A stretch of 10,361 nucleotides of DNA, from the NCBI GenBank assembly GCA_900752425.1, contig CAADVE010000240.1, positions 1 through 10,361 on the forward strand, given 5' to 3'. Both the position numbers and the translations under genes were made by a program. Each line of letters opens with the position of its first letter. The first letter of the stretch is position 1. Shown here in pieces: positions 1-6,436 of the stretch. The notes beneath the pieces are model-generated. The model saw nothing but the letters and a program-made list of their open reading frames with translations, did no database searches and was not told the DNA's origin. Source of the stretch: an uncultured Collinsella sp. (GTDB lineage Bacteria; Actinomycetota; Coriobacteriia; Coriobacteriales; Coriobacteriaceae).

Positions 1-94
1 GCCCATGTTCCTCGCCGGCGGCTGCCGAGTCCGCCTTTGCCCCGGCGGCTTCAATCGCCCATGCCTTGCTTTCTGTTTCGCGCTCGTCAGCCAT
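1..94 (-). CDS. N-terminal fragment of an unidentified gene
   Basis: An ATG on the minus strand at 94 opens a frame that stays open to the window edge and gives 31 residues beginning MADERETESKAWAIEAAGAK. A good ribosome binding site (GAGGGG) lies about 9 nt upstream. The peptide is Ala/Glu-rich and charged, with no signal peptide or membrane segment, like a flexible cytoplasmic N-terminus. I do not recognise the product. In many Firmicutes the gene after an Asp23-family gene is nusB, so NusB is possible by position, but nothing in these residues is diagnostic. A terminator separates it from asp23, so it probably has its own promoter. Confidence 0.55.
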   Translation of the reverse strand, partial: MADERETESKAWAIEAAGAKADSAAAGEEHG

Positions 95-137
95 TACGGC
101 AACCCCTCGTTAACAATTTGGAAACAATGCGCCCATT

Positions 138-165
138 AGGGTAACGCGGAACGCGACGATTGCAA
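138..165 (-). promoter_or_regulatory. Candidate promoter for the left-edge gene
   Basis: On the minus strand a TTGCAA -35 (165-160) and a TACCCT -10 (143-138) are separated by 16 bp. They lie about 45 bp upstream of the ATG at 94 and beyond the terminator of the preceding operon, where a promoter is needed. The -10 is a weak match, so this is tentative. Confidence 0.3.
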
Positions 166-183
166 CCCCTAGTTAGACGAGTG

Positions 184-206
184 GTATGCCTACATCGGGG
201 GCATAC
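184..206. repeat. Inverted repeat GTATGCC-N9-GGCATAC
   Basis: Perfect 7-bp arms (184-190 and 200-206) with a 9-nt spacer, placed 5 bp beyond the asp23 terminator and upstream of the candidate promoter of the left-edge gene. It could be an operator or a second small hairpin behind the terminator. No T-run follows on the minus strand. Confidence 0.4.
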
Positions 207-210
207 AAAT

Positions 211-248
211 AACGGCCGGCCGCACATACATCCGTGCGACCGGCCGTT
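211..248 (-). terminator. Terminator of the amaP-DUF2273-asp23 unit
   Basis: Two 15-nt arms (211-225 and 234-248) enclose an 8-nt loop. The single non-Watson-Crick position (220/239) is a G·U pair in minus-strand RNA but a C-A mismatch in plus-strand RNA, so the fold favours minus-strand transcription. A short T-rich stretch (TTATTTG) follows. It lies about 50 bp after the asp23 stop codon. Confidence 0.75.
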
Positions 249-299
249 TGACGTTTTCGCAGATAAAATCTGCCAAAATAAACATCCCTTTTTGGTAGG

Positions 300-821
300 T
301 TACTCGTGCTGGTTGGTGCGGTGCTCGTACTCCTCGGGGGTGATAACATCCTCGATGCGCAGGTTGACGCCTGCCACCTCAAGGCCGGTCATCGCAGCCA
401 GACGCTCGGTCACGCGCGCCTTAACGTCGTCGAAAATCGCGGGCGCATAGGCGCCGTACTCGATAATGACGGAAATGTTAACGACCACGCGGTTGTCATC
501 GGTGACCTCGACTGTCACGCCCTTGGTCAGATTCTCGGCACCAAACTGCTCCTGCACAAAGTGCATGAGGTTGCCCTTCATGCCCAGGACGTGCGGTACC
601 TCGCGGGTGGCCATGGCGACGATCTTCTCGATCACACCGTTGGAATAGGTCAGCGAGTCCTCGGACTCGTCCGCTTCCCCATCATCCTCATCCGCATCGT
701 CGGCGGGTTCGGCCTCGACGAGCGCCTCGTCCTCGAGCGTTACGTCCTCGGCCTCGGCGGTGACGGTCTCGTCTACCTCGAGCTCGGTATCGGCCACATC
801 GACCTTCGTGTTAAAAGCCAT
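300..821 (-). CDS. Asp23/Gls24-family envelope stress protein
   Basis: This 173-aa protein has the Asp23 (DUF322) domain at roughly residues 57-165, with the family-typical alternation of 'GVIEKIVAMATREVPHV', a VxVEVTDDNRVVVNISVIIEYG strand region in the middle and a 'LEVAGVNLRIEDV' end. In Firmicutes, Asp23 is an abundant cytoplasmic protein held at the membrane by AmaP and linked to cell-envelope homeostasis; the same role is inferred here from the neighbours. Residues 9-55 form a strongly acidic Asp/Glu tail absent from the short family members, probably disordered. The ATG at 821 has a near-ideal AAGGAGG 4 nt upstream. The gene is last in a three-gene unit, 44 bp after the DUF2273 gene, and ends at the hairpin 211-248. 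The family assignment is firm; the physiological role in this lineage is inferred. Confidence 0.88.
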   Translation of the reverse strand: MAFNTKVDVADTELEVDETVTAEAEDVTLEDEALVEAEPADDADEDDGEADESEDSLTYSNGVIEKIVAMATREVPHVLGMKGNLMHFVQEQFGAENLTKGVTVEVTDDNRVVVNISVIIEYGAYAPAIFDDVKARVTERLAAMTGLEVAGVNLRIEDVITPEEYEHRTNQHE

Positions 822-865
822 GGTTCCTCCTTATGCCCACCGCACACGCGGCGGTCGAATACATG

Positions 866-1243
866 CTAGCAGCCGCTAAACAGACGGCCGAAGAAGTTGA
901 CGATCCCGTTCTCGCCGTCGCGGATCTGGCCAATCACGGCGCCGATCAGCACAAAGAAAGCGATGACGAGCGTATCCCACAGGCCGAGCGTGAGCACCAG
1001 CACGGCGAGCACAAAACCAGCGACGGCTCCAAGCGTGGTGTTGGGATGACGGACGGCATAGCTCCAGATGGCTGCCCCCGTACCCTTGATGAGACCCATG
1101 GCCTCATCAAAATCATCGGCGACCGCGTCATGTGACTCGGTACCCTCCACCTTAGGATCGACGACCTCGCCTGCCGGCGCGGCGCTCTGATCGATAGTCA
1201 AGCGCGGGGTGCGGACGGTCTTGTCTTGATTGGTATCACTCAC
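866..1243 (-). CDS. DUF2273-type small membrane protein
   Basis: A 125-aa protein starting at a GTG (MSDTNQDK...), chosen because GGAGG lies just upstream and because longer in-frame starts would run deep inside amaP. Residues 1-65 are hydrophilic and acidic. Two closely spaced hydrophobic helices follow (about 71-88 and 90-106) in the order TTLGAVAGFVLAVLVL-TLGLWDTLVIAFFVLIGAVIG, the usual DUF2273 pattern of small, glycine-rich double-membrane-span proteins. Such genes sit between amaP and asp23 in Firmicutes envelope-stress operons, and the order is the same here. The GTG lies inside the last codons of the preceding gene (8-nt overlap), which implies translational coupling. Family DUF2273 proteins are usually much shorter, so the N-terminal extension is notable. 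Confidence 0.82.
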   Translation of the reverse strand: MSDTNQDKTVRTPRLTIDQSAAPAGEVVDPKVEGTESHDAVADDFDEAMGLIKGTGAAIWSYAVRHPNTTLGAVAGFVLAVLVLTLGLWDTLVIAFFVLIGAVIGQIRDGENGIVNFFGRLFSGC

Positions 1244-1781
1244 CGGAAACCTCCACGGTCTGGACGGTAGTCTTGGACGGCAAAAAACGAACGCGCGCAG
1301 TCGTGCCCGGCGTGCCGAGCATAGTGTCGCAGGCCTCCTCGATACGTTGCTGCATCGCGGCTGCAAGGGAAGCCACGTCCCGGTCGTCGAGCGCGATGGC
1401 GTCGACCTTAAAACGGACGTGCGATTCGTCGGAGCCCTGCACGCGCGCCTCGACATGCTCGATCATCACTCGGTCGTCGCGCTCTGCCGCGGTGCGAGCA
1501 CACGAGGAGAGGGCAGCGAGCGTGACCTCGATATTACGCTCCCCCGCCGGATGCACGCAGGACGGCTCGCGACGAGCAAACACCAGGCGGAAGAAACCCA
1601 CGAGCACGCCGAGCGCCACGACGCCGCCGCACGCCGTAACAACGATGCGAGGCAGCGGATCGCGCATCAGCAGCATAAAGCGATAGGTATATGGCCCCCA
1701 AAACTGGCAGACTAACGTACCCAGCGCCACGACGGCGGCGGCAAGATACACAATCGCCAGGGCTCGTTTGAGCACGCGCAT
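1236..1781 (-). CDS. amaP: AmaP-like membrane anchor of Asp23
   Basis: This 181-aa protein has two N-terminal membrane helices (about 5-27 and 44-66) with a short basic connection, then a soluble region of about 110 residues carrying an Asp23-like pattern (NIEVTLAALSSCARTAA near 83, VRFKVDAIALDD near 121). This is the AmaP architecture: an integral anchor that recruits Asp23 to the membrane. The ATG at 1781 has AAGGGAG 6 nt upstream. It is first in the amaP-DUF2273-asp23 unit, preceded by a TATAAT box and overlapping the next gene by 8 nt. Sequence similarity to AmaP is judged from architecture and context, since this family diverges quickly; the symbol is therefore provisional. Confidence 0.75.
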   Translation of the reverse strand: MRVLKRALAIVYLAAAVVALGTLVCQFWGPYTYRFMLLMRDPLPRIVVTACGGVVALGVLVGFFRLVFARREPSCVHPAGERNIEVTLAALSSCARTAAERDDRVMIEHVEARVQGSDESHVRFKVDAIALDDRDVASLAAAMQQRIEEACDTMLGTPGTTARVRFLPSKTTVQTVEVSGE

Positions 1782-1831
1782 GCAGCGCTCCCTTCAAATC
1801 TCGATCCACAGAATGCAAAACGATTCGCATC

Positions 1832-1837
1832 ATTATA
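1832..1837 (-). promoter_or_regulatory. Consensus -10 box of the amaP-DUF2273-asp23 unit
   Basis: A perfect TATAAT on the minus strand about 50 bp upstream of the amaP start. No convincing -35 is found at 16-18 bp spacing, because that area is occupied by the yebC terminator stem. It shares bases with the terminator's T-tract. Confidence 0.5.
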
Positions 1838-1840
1838 AAA

Positions 1841-1878
1841 GAGCCGGGTCCGGTGCCTCATGCACGCGGATCCGGCTC
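1841..1878 (-). terminator. Terminator of yebC
   Basis: Arms 1841-1852 and 1867-1878 (GAGCCGGxTCCG type, one mismatch at 1848/1871) can be extended by an inner GTGC/GCAC pairing. On the minus strand the stem is followed directly by TTTTAT. It lies about 70 bp after the yebC stop. The stem is strong but the T-tract is short. Confidence 0.72.
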
Positions 1879-1947
1879 ATCTATTCCACGAGGCTTGCAT
1901 GCTCGCTTCATTATGCCCAGATATGCACGGCTCAATCCGTGCGGGCG

Positions 1948-2754
1948 CTACTCCTCCTCGAGGGCAGCGATAACCTCGTCGGTCATGTCCATGGTGCTGT
2001 AGACGTCCTGGACGTCGTCGAGCTCCTCAAGACGGTCGATGAGGCGCTGAACCTTCTTGGCGTCGGCACCGGAAACCTCGGTCGGGGTGGTCGGGACCAT
2101 GGTGGTCTCGGAGCCCTTGACCTGGATGCCCTGCTCCTCGAGTGCCTTGGAAACAGCCATGACGTCGTTGGCAGCGGTCCAGACGATCCACTCCTCGCCG
2201 GCGTCCTCGTAGTCCTCGCCACCGGCCTCGGCGATCGCCATCATAAACTCATCCTCGTCACCGGCAGCACCGTTGGCGATCATGGTCTCCTTCTTGGCGT
2301 TCTCGTCCAGGATCTCCTTGGCGACGACGATCTGACCCTTGCGCTCAAACTGGAAGGCGACGGAGCCGGAGGTGCCCAGGTTGCCACCAGCGTGGGAGAA
2401 GGCGGAACGGACATCGGCGGCGGTGCGGTTGCGGTTGTCGGTCAGGCAGTCGACGTAGACGGCGACACCGGCGGGACCGTAGCCCTCGTACACGATGTTC
2501 TCGTAGACGGCGGCATCGGCACCCGAACCAAAGGCCTTATCGATAGCGGACTTGATCTTGTCCTTAGGCATGGACTGAGCCTTGGCCTTGGCAACGGCAG
2601 CGGCGAGGCTGGCGTTGTTCTCGGGCAGCGGGTCGCCGCCGAGACGGGCAGCAACGGTGATGTTGCGGCTGAGCTTGGAGAAGAGGGCGGAACGCTTGGC
2701 GTCCTGCGCGCCCTTACGATGCTTGGTTGTGGCCCACTTAGAGTGTCCGGACAT
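1948..2754 (-). CDS. yebC: YebC/PmpR-family protein
   Basis: A 268-aa cytoplasmic protein. The N-terminus carries the family signature MSGHSKWATTKHRKGAQDAKR, followed by 'FSKLSRNITVAAR' and 'NASLAAAVAKAKAQSMPKDKIKSAIDKA' (about 25-70). The middle has 'YEGYGPAGVAVYVDCLTDNRNRTAADVRSAFSHAGGNLG', and the C-terminal domain ends in ALEEE. YebC proteins have been described as DNA-binding regulators, and more recently some members have been linked to relieving ribosome stalling at proline-rich stretches; which applies here cannot be read from the sequence. The length is close to the family norm. The ATG at 2754 has AGGAGA 6 nt upstream. It looks monocistronic: about 170 bp from the upstream gene and with its own terminator. 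Confidence 0.95.
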   Translation of the reverse strand: MSGHSKWATTKHRKGAQDAKRSALFSKLSRNITVAARLGGDPLPENNASLAAAVAKAKAQSMPKDKIKSAIDKAFGSGADAAVYENIVYEGYGPAGVAVYVDCLTDNRNRTAADVRSAFSHAGGNLGTSGSVAFQFERKGQIVVAKEILDENAKKETMIANGAAGDEDEFMMAIAEAGGEDYEDAGEEWIVWTAANDVMAVSKALEEQGIQVKGSETTMVPTTPTEVSGADAKKVQRLIDRLEELDDVQDVYSTMDMTDEVIAALEEE

Positions 2755-2822
2755 ACGTGTCTCCTATCGGTTTCGACCTAAAGCCCAGCGCGAATGCTCG
2801 GGCAATATAAACAAACGTCGTT

Positions 2823-2851
2823 ATGATATACCTACCGGCCTGCAAGATAAA
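2823..2851 (-). promoter_or_regulatory. Candidate yebC promoter
   Basis: On the minus strand TATCAT (2828-2823, five of six -10 bases) stands 17 bp downstream of TTTATC (2851-2846, three of six -35 bases). It would give a leader of about 60 nt. A second AT-rich hexamer, TATATT (2809-2804), lies closer but has no -35 partner. Confidence 0.35.
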
Positions 2852-2885
2852 CCCCAAAATGAAGGCGTCGTGATGATGCAGCCCC

Positions 2886-2918
2886 TTGGCACAAAGCAAC
2901 CTGACCCCAATGCGCCAA
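2886..2918 (-). repeat. CCTGWCCCC hairpin element, copy 1
   Basis: A 33-nt structured element directly behind the stop codon of the DUF6020-type gene. Eight-nt arms TTGGCACA (2886-2893) and TGCGCCAA (2911-2918) pair fully in minus-strand RNA if one G·U is allowed. The loop holds CCTGACCCC (plus strand 2900-2908). It aligns without gaps to the 33-nt element at 5151-5183. No T-run follows, so it is not an ordinary terminator, though it may protect the mRNA 3' end. Confidence 0.7.
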
Positions 2919-2925
2919 TCTTTGG

Positions 2926-5109
2926 TTAGGTCCACAGGCGGTCGCTGCGGGTGATCGTGGCGCCGATGGCGAAAGGCATGCATGCAATGACCGGGTACAG
3001 GTAGCGCATGTAGGTCGACCCGTTACATGGACCAATCAGGCACACAGCGAGCACACCCAGCAGCGGTATCCAGATGGCCAGCGCGCGCCACGAATGGCGG
3101 CGCAACAGGTAGACCACCACGACGATCATGATCCACACGTAGGTGGCCGAGCTCATGGTGAGCGAGATAAACGGAATGCGCTGCACCGCCACGCGGTACA
3201 GGTTAATCAGGTGGTCGCACCAGCGCACGGCTTTGCTGTCGACCGGATGGAAGTCAAAGTACTTGAGGTTATCGGGCTTCGCCATGATCTCGGCACTGCG
3301 CGCCGTGCTGTAGACCCACGCATCGCGAGCGCTCGGATAGAAGTACCCGTAGTAGTTATTGACGAGCGCCGAGATATAGCACTCGGGGTCCTTTTTGAAC
3401 ATCTGGGCCCACACCTTAAAATAGGCCTTGATGTCCTCCTGCGAGGCGTACTCATTGAAGCAGTTTTTGACGGCATCCGATTTGTCGGGGTTGTAGCGAC
3501 GGCCCAGATTCTCGTACTTAAGCACGCGATCGATCACAGCGCGCTCCTCATCGGTCACCGAACCGTCGCAAGGAGCCTCCACGATGGTGCCGTCCTCCTT
3601 AACCGTGGGGTTGACGCCCGAGTTGAGGCCGTCGTGCTTTTGGACGAAACGAGCCGTCTGCTGGAACGGAATCGAGAGGATTTCGCGCTTGGAACCAGGC
3701 GTGATATCGTGCGCCGGCATAAAGACCTTGGTGAAGTACATATTAGAGGCAAGGCAGAGCGCGAGCACCGCGAGAACGCCAACCCAGCGGAAACGCGGAA
3801 TGGCGCCCGAAGGCGCAGCACCAATCTGCTTGGCTGCACGACGAGCCACATGCACGTCCCATGCGCAAAACGCCGCCGCGATTACGCATGCCGCCAGGGG
3901 AAACACCAGGCCGCCGTTGCGCAGAAACGTGGAACCCATGGCGCCCAGAGCGAGCAGCAGCCAGTCGTGGCGCGCAAAGAGCACGGGGGCTTTCTCGCCC
4001 GCTCGCTCGGCATTGGCATCACGACGGGGCAAGCCACATGCCACGAGCTTGACGGTCTGTACCAGCAGCACCAAGAACGCGTCGGCAAAGAGCACGTCTT
4101 TGGTGAGCAACGCCGCGTAGTTAGAGAACATCGGCATAAACGCAAAGAACAGCAGGATCGCACCGCGAACCGGCAGGCTCACGCCCAATTTGCGCAGCGA
4201 CGAAATGGAATAGGCCATGCAGGCGGCCGTGATGACGAACTGAGCACAGGTGTAGATGGCAAGACCTGCGTTAGCGCTGTTGAACAGTGAAAGCCCCAGC
4301 TGGACGCACGAACCGATAATGGCCGTGTGCACCACGGGGTGATGCCCGTTGAGCAACACATTGGGATTGAGCAGACGCAGGTAGTCACTCGTGCCGTTAG
4401 GGTAGTTGAACCACTGGCGAATCTGCGCACCCGTATCTCCCATAAAAAGGCCGGGCAGCGAAGCGATAAGCGTGGGCGCCCAGGCGATCATAAGCACCAG
4501 GAAGGGGCCGGCAAAGGGATGGACCGAGAGCACGGCGTGAGTCACACGCCATACGCGGCCAAAGTGCGCCTCGGAAAACGGGATGCGTCGGGAGCTCAGC
4601 CAATCTAGACACTCAAAGGCGAGGTAGAAGGCAACGACCGCCAAGAGCATCCAGCCCGCACCGCCTATCCAGGCGCAGATGATGCGGGCCTTGTCGCCGA
4701 GCACGATCTCGGCCGAATCGGTGAGGTCGTAGCTGCGGCCAAACACCATGCAGACGGCAAAGAACAGCGACGGAAGGATCACCGAGGGACGCCAAGCGTC
4801 GCCGCGGCCAAAGAACACGTAGCGAAATGGCAGCGTGAGCAGGCAGGCAAGCGCAAGCAGCATGACCGCGTCGGTATGGCCGGCAAACGAGAGGAGCACC
4901 TCGTAGCACACGTACAGCATGCCCGAGGCTTTGGGGTCAATCGCCAAGACTGCGTTGCTCGACACCGGGGCGGGATCGATGGAAAACGCCGTGGTCGCCA
5001 ACAGCGCGAGCAAAAATGCGATGAGCGTCTGCTTGGCGGGGTAGCGCTTAAACCAGACGATGCGGGCAGCGTCGCGCGCAGCCGTTGTGGAGAGGTCGGG
5101 ATCCTTCAC
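2926..5109 (-). CDS. DUF6020-like polytopic membrane protein, putative GT-C glycosyltransferase
   Basis: A 727-aa integral membrane protein with about a dozen hydrophobic segments: TM1 at 26-44, several to about residue 455, an extracytoplasmic hydrophilic region at about 465-640, and helices again at 652-720. Features of GT-C-like enzymes are visible: an acidic motif just after a helix (MGDTGAQIRQ, 223-232), a His-rich loop (HHPVVHT, 256-262), TKDVLF (336-341), and IPFQQTARFV (480-489) opening the soluble region. The overall pattern fits the DUF6020 family of Gram-positive membrane proteins; a sugar-transfer role in cell-envelope polymer synthesis is inference. The start is GTG at 5109, with AGAAAGG 10 nt upstream; the next Met is only at residue 64. 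It lies 80 bp after lgt, with a hairpin between, so it is probably not strongly co-transcribed. Confidence 0.7.
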   Translation of the reverse strand: MKDPDLSTTAARDAARIVWFKRYPAKQTLIAFLLALLATTAFSIDPAPVSSNAVLAIDPKASGMLYVCYEVLLSFAGHTDAVMLLALACLLTLPFRYVFFGRGDAWRPSVILPSLFFAVCMVFGRSYDLTDSAEIVLGDKARIICAWIGGAGWMLLAVVAFYLAFECLDWLSSRRIPFSEAHFGRVWRVTHAVLSVHPFAGPFLVLMIAWAPTLIASLPGLFMGDTGAQIRQWFNYPNGTSDYLRLLNPNVLLNGHHPVVHTAIIGSCVQLGLSLFNSANAGLAIYTCAQFVITAACMAYSISSLRKLGVSLPVRGAILLFFAFMPMFSNYAALLTKDVLFADAFLVLLVQTVKLVACGLPRRDANAERAGEKAPVLFARHDWLLLALGAMGSTFLRNGGLVFPLAACVIAAAFCAWDVHVARRAAKQIGAAPSGAIPRFRWVGVLAVLALCLASNMYFTKVFMPAHDITPGSKREILSIPFQQTARFVQKHDGLNSGVNPTVKEDGTIVEAPCDGSVTDEERAVIDRVLKYENLGRRYNPDKSDAVKNCFNEYASQEDIKAYFKVWAQMFKKDPECYISALVNNYYGYFYPSARDAWVYSTARSAEIMAKPDNLKYFDFHPVDSKAVRWCDHLINLYRVAVQRIPFISLTMSSATYVWIMIVVVVYLLRRHSWRALAIWIPLLGVLAVCLIGPCNGSTYMRYLYPVIACMPFAIGATITRSDRLWT

Positions 5110-5149
5110 AGTCCGAAAGCCTTTCTAGAAACCTATCAAACTCGGCAAA

Positions 5150-5184
5150 ACCACCACAAAGGCGCCTGTCCCCTTTGTGGTGGT
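5150..5184 (-). terminator. lgt terminator; CCTGWCCCC hairpin element, copy 2 (33-nt core 5151-5183)
   Basis: A perfect 13-bp stem (5150-5162 with 5172-5184) and a 9-nt loop, starting 6 nt behind the lgt stop. In minus-strand RNA the stem runs into TTT, so it can serve as an intrinsic terminator. It carries CCTGTCCCC (plus strand 5165-5173) and CACAAAG (5155-5161) at the same offset as the element at 2886-2918, with the same total length but different stem sequence. Confidence 0.75.
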
Positions 5185-5189
5185 CTTGG

Positions 5190-6011
5190 TTAGGCGTCGA
5201 GGTAGATGCGCTGGGGGCGATTGCGGTGTCGGGCGAAGATGATGAGCGCCAGGCCGGCGAACACAAGCGGCAGACTCAGCAGCTGGCCCATGGTGATAAC
5301 GCCTCCCAGCAGATAACCCAGCTGGGCATCGGGCACGCGCACGAACTCAACGAGAAAGCGGACGATGCCGTACCCCATCACGAACACGCCCATAAACGTA
5401 CCCTGGGGCAGTAGCGGCTTTTTGCGGCTGAGCACCTGCAAAATACAGAAGAGCACGACGCCCTCAAGAAACGCCTCGTAGAGCTGGGAGGGATGGCGCG
5501 GCATATCGCCCGCGGTGCCGCCAAAGACCACACCCCAAGGCAGATCGGTCGGTTTGCCCCACAGCTCGCCGTTGACGAAATTGGCACAACGGCCCAGGCA
5601 CAGGGCCAGCGGGGCGCCGATCACGGCAAGGTCAGCGATGGTCCATGCATCAAGCTTGTACATGCGGCACACGATGATGCCGCCCAAGATGCCGCCCACC
5701 AGGCCGCCGTGGAAGCTCATACCCCCCTCGTTGGTGGCAAAGATTTCGAGCGGGTGGGTCCAATAGTAGCCATCGCCGTAAAAGACGACGTAGAACAGGC
5801 GCGCGCCGATGATGAGGCCAAAGACCGCGCCGACCACGACGCTCGTCAGGTCATCGATCGTGATGTCGAAGCCCCAACGACGCTGCGTGCGGTACATAAC
5901 AACCGCCGTGAGCAGGGCGCCGACCACATAGGCCAGACCGTACCAGTAGATGGTGATGGGGCCCGCCGAGATCGCAACGGGGTCAAGCATATGGTAGAGG
6001 TTGTTGAGCAT
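5190..6011 (-). CDS. lgt: Prolipoprotein diacylglyceryl transferase
   Basis: A 273-aa membrane enzyme that transfers diacylglyceryl from phosphatidylglycerol to the lipobox cysteine of prolipoproteins, the first step of lipoprotein maturation. Family motifs are clear: 'ISAGPITIYWYGLAY' at 14-28, RLFYVVFYG at 71-79, the FHGGLVGG loop with His101, the signature GRCANFVNGELWG at 140-152 with Arg141 and Glu149, HPSQLYEA at 173-180 and RFLVEFVR at 218-225. Seven or so hydrophobic helices are present and the length is typical. The start at 6011 is chosen over an in-frame ATG at 6098 because AGGGG stands 6 nt upstream and the N-terminus then matches the family; the 29 extra residues would cross a terminator-like hairpin. 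It lies between the NifU-like gene and the DUF6020-type gene. Confidence 0.95.
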   Translation of the reverse strand: MLNNLYHMLDPVAISAGPITIYWYGLAYVVGALLTAVVMYRTQRRWGFDITIDDLTSVVVGAVFGLIIGARLFYVVFYGDGYYWTHPLEIFATNEGGMSFHGGLVGGILGGIIVCRMYKLDAWTIADLAVIGAPLALCLGRCANFVNGELWGKPTDLPWGVVFGGTAGDMPRHPSQLYEAFLEGVVLFCILQVLSRKKPLLPQGTFMGVFVMGYGIVRFLVEFVRVPDAQLGYLLGGVITMGQLLSLPLVFAGLALIIFARHRNRPQRIYLDA

Positions 6012-6035
6012 ATCGATCCCCTGCTCCCTACATAC

Positions 6036-6074
6036 AAATGCGGCCGCGGGCCTTGCGCTCGCAGCCGCATATTT
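6036..6074 (-). terminator. Terminator-like hairpin after the NifU-type gene
   Basis: Arms AAATGCGGC (6036-6044) and GCCGCAT plus ATTT (6064-6074) pair with a 2-nt bulge around a GC-rich loop. In minus-strand RNA the stem ends in TTTGTATG. It lies about 45 bp after the NifU-like stop and 25 bp before the lgt start, so partial read-through into lgt is likely. Confidence 0.4.
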
Positions 6075-6119
6075 GGGCGTGACGTCTATGCGGAGCATGT
6101 CGTCCGCAGCTTTCGCATC

Positions 6120-6398
6120 TTAGAACGGCGCGTACTCGTCGTACAGGTCCTCGGCCTCGCCGGAAGCATTGACCTGCTCGACGCGGGTAACGCCGGGCAC
6201 ATGCTCCTTCAGGATGCGCTCGATGCCCATGGAAAGGGTCAGCGAGCTCATGGGGCAGCCGGCGCAGGCGCCCTGCAGTTCCAGCTTGACGACGCCCTCG
6301 TCGTCGACGCCCACATACTCCATATCGCCGCCGTCGGCCTGCAGGTTGGGGCGAATCTCTTCAAGAACCTTCTTAAGCAGCTCTTCGTTAACAGCCAC
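6120..6398 (-). CDS. NifU C-terminal-domain Fe-S scaffold protein
   Basis: A 92-aa cytoplasmic protein consisting only of the NifU C-terminal (Nfu) domain. The start 'ELLKKVLEEIRPNLQADGGDMEYVGVD' and the cluster-binding GACAGCPMSSLTLSMGIERIL (Cys45 and Cys48, CxxC) are both family hallmarks. Such proteins carry a [4Fe-4S] cluster at a dimer interface and pass it to target enzymes. The GTG at 6398 is chosen because AAAGGAG lies 5 nt upstream. It stands alone, without suf or nif genes in the window, which is common for Nfu. The acidic C-terminal tail (EAEDLYDEYAPF) may be a partner-binding segment, but that is a guess. Confidence 0.92.
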   Translation of the reverse strand: MAVNEELLKKVLEEIRPNLQADGGDMEYVGVDDEGVVKLELQGACAGCPMSSLTLSMGIERILKEHVPGVTRVEQVNASGEAEDLYDEYAPF

Positions 6399-6420
6399 AG
6401 GGGCTCCTTTCTCACAATAA

Positions 6421-6436
6421 CGCGGGCACGCCCGCG
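6421..6436. repeat. Palindrome CGCGGGC-AC-GCCCGCG upstream of the NifU-type gene
   Basis: Perfect 7-bp arms with a 2-nt centre, 23 bp upstream of the GTG start and just before its ribosome binding site. In RNA it would form a 6-bp GC hairpin with a CGTG loop; in DNA it could be an operator. A possible TAACAT -10 lies just upstream (6452-6447), which would place the palindrome in the 5' leader. Confidence 0.45.

Noticed and set aside
1768..2781. Long plus-strand open frame (337 codons) opposite yebC
   Set aside because: It mirrors yebC codon for codon, has a Gly/Leu/Val-rich composition typical of an antisense frame in GC-rich DNA, and no ribosome binding site.
3094..4290. Plus-strand open frame opposite the DUF6020-type gene
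   Set aside because: His/Arg/Val-rich shadow of the minus-strand gene with no motif or RBS.
6012..6098. Upstream ATG start for lgt (29 extra residues)
   Set aside because: The extension is Ala/Arg-rich, spans a terminator-like hairpin and lacks a binding site, while the ATG at 6011 has one and fits the family.
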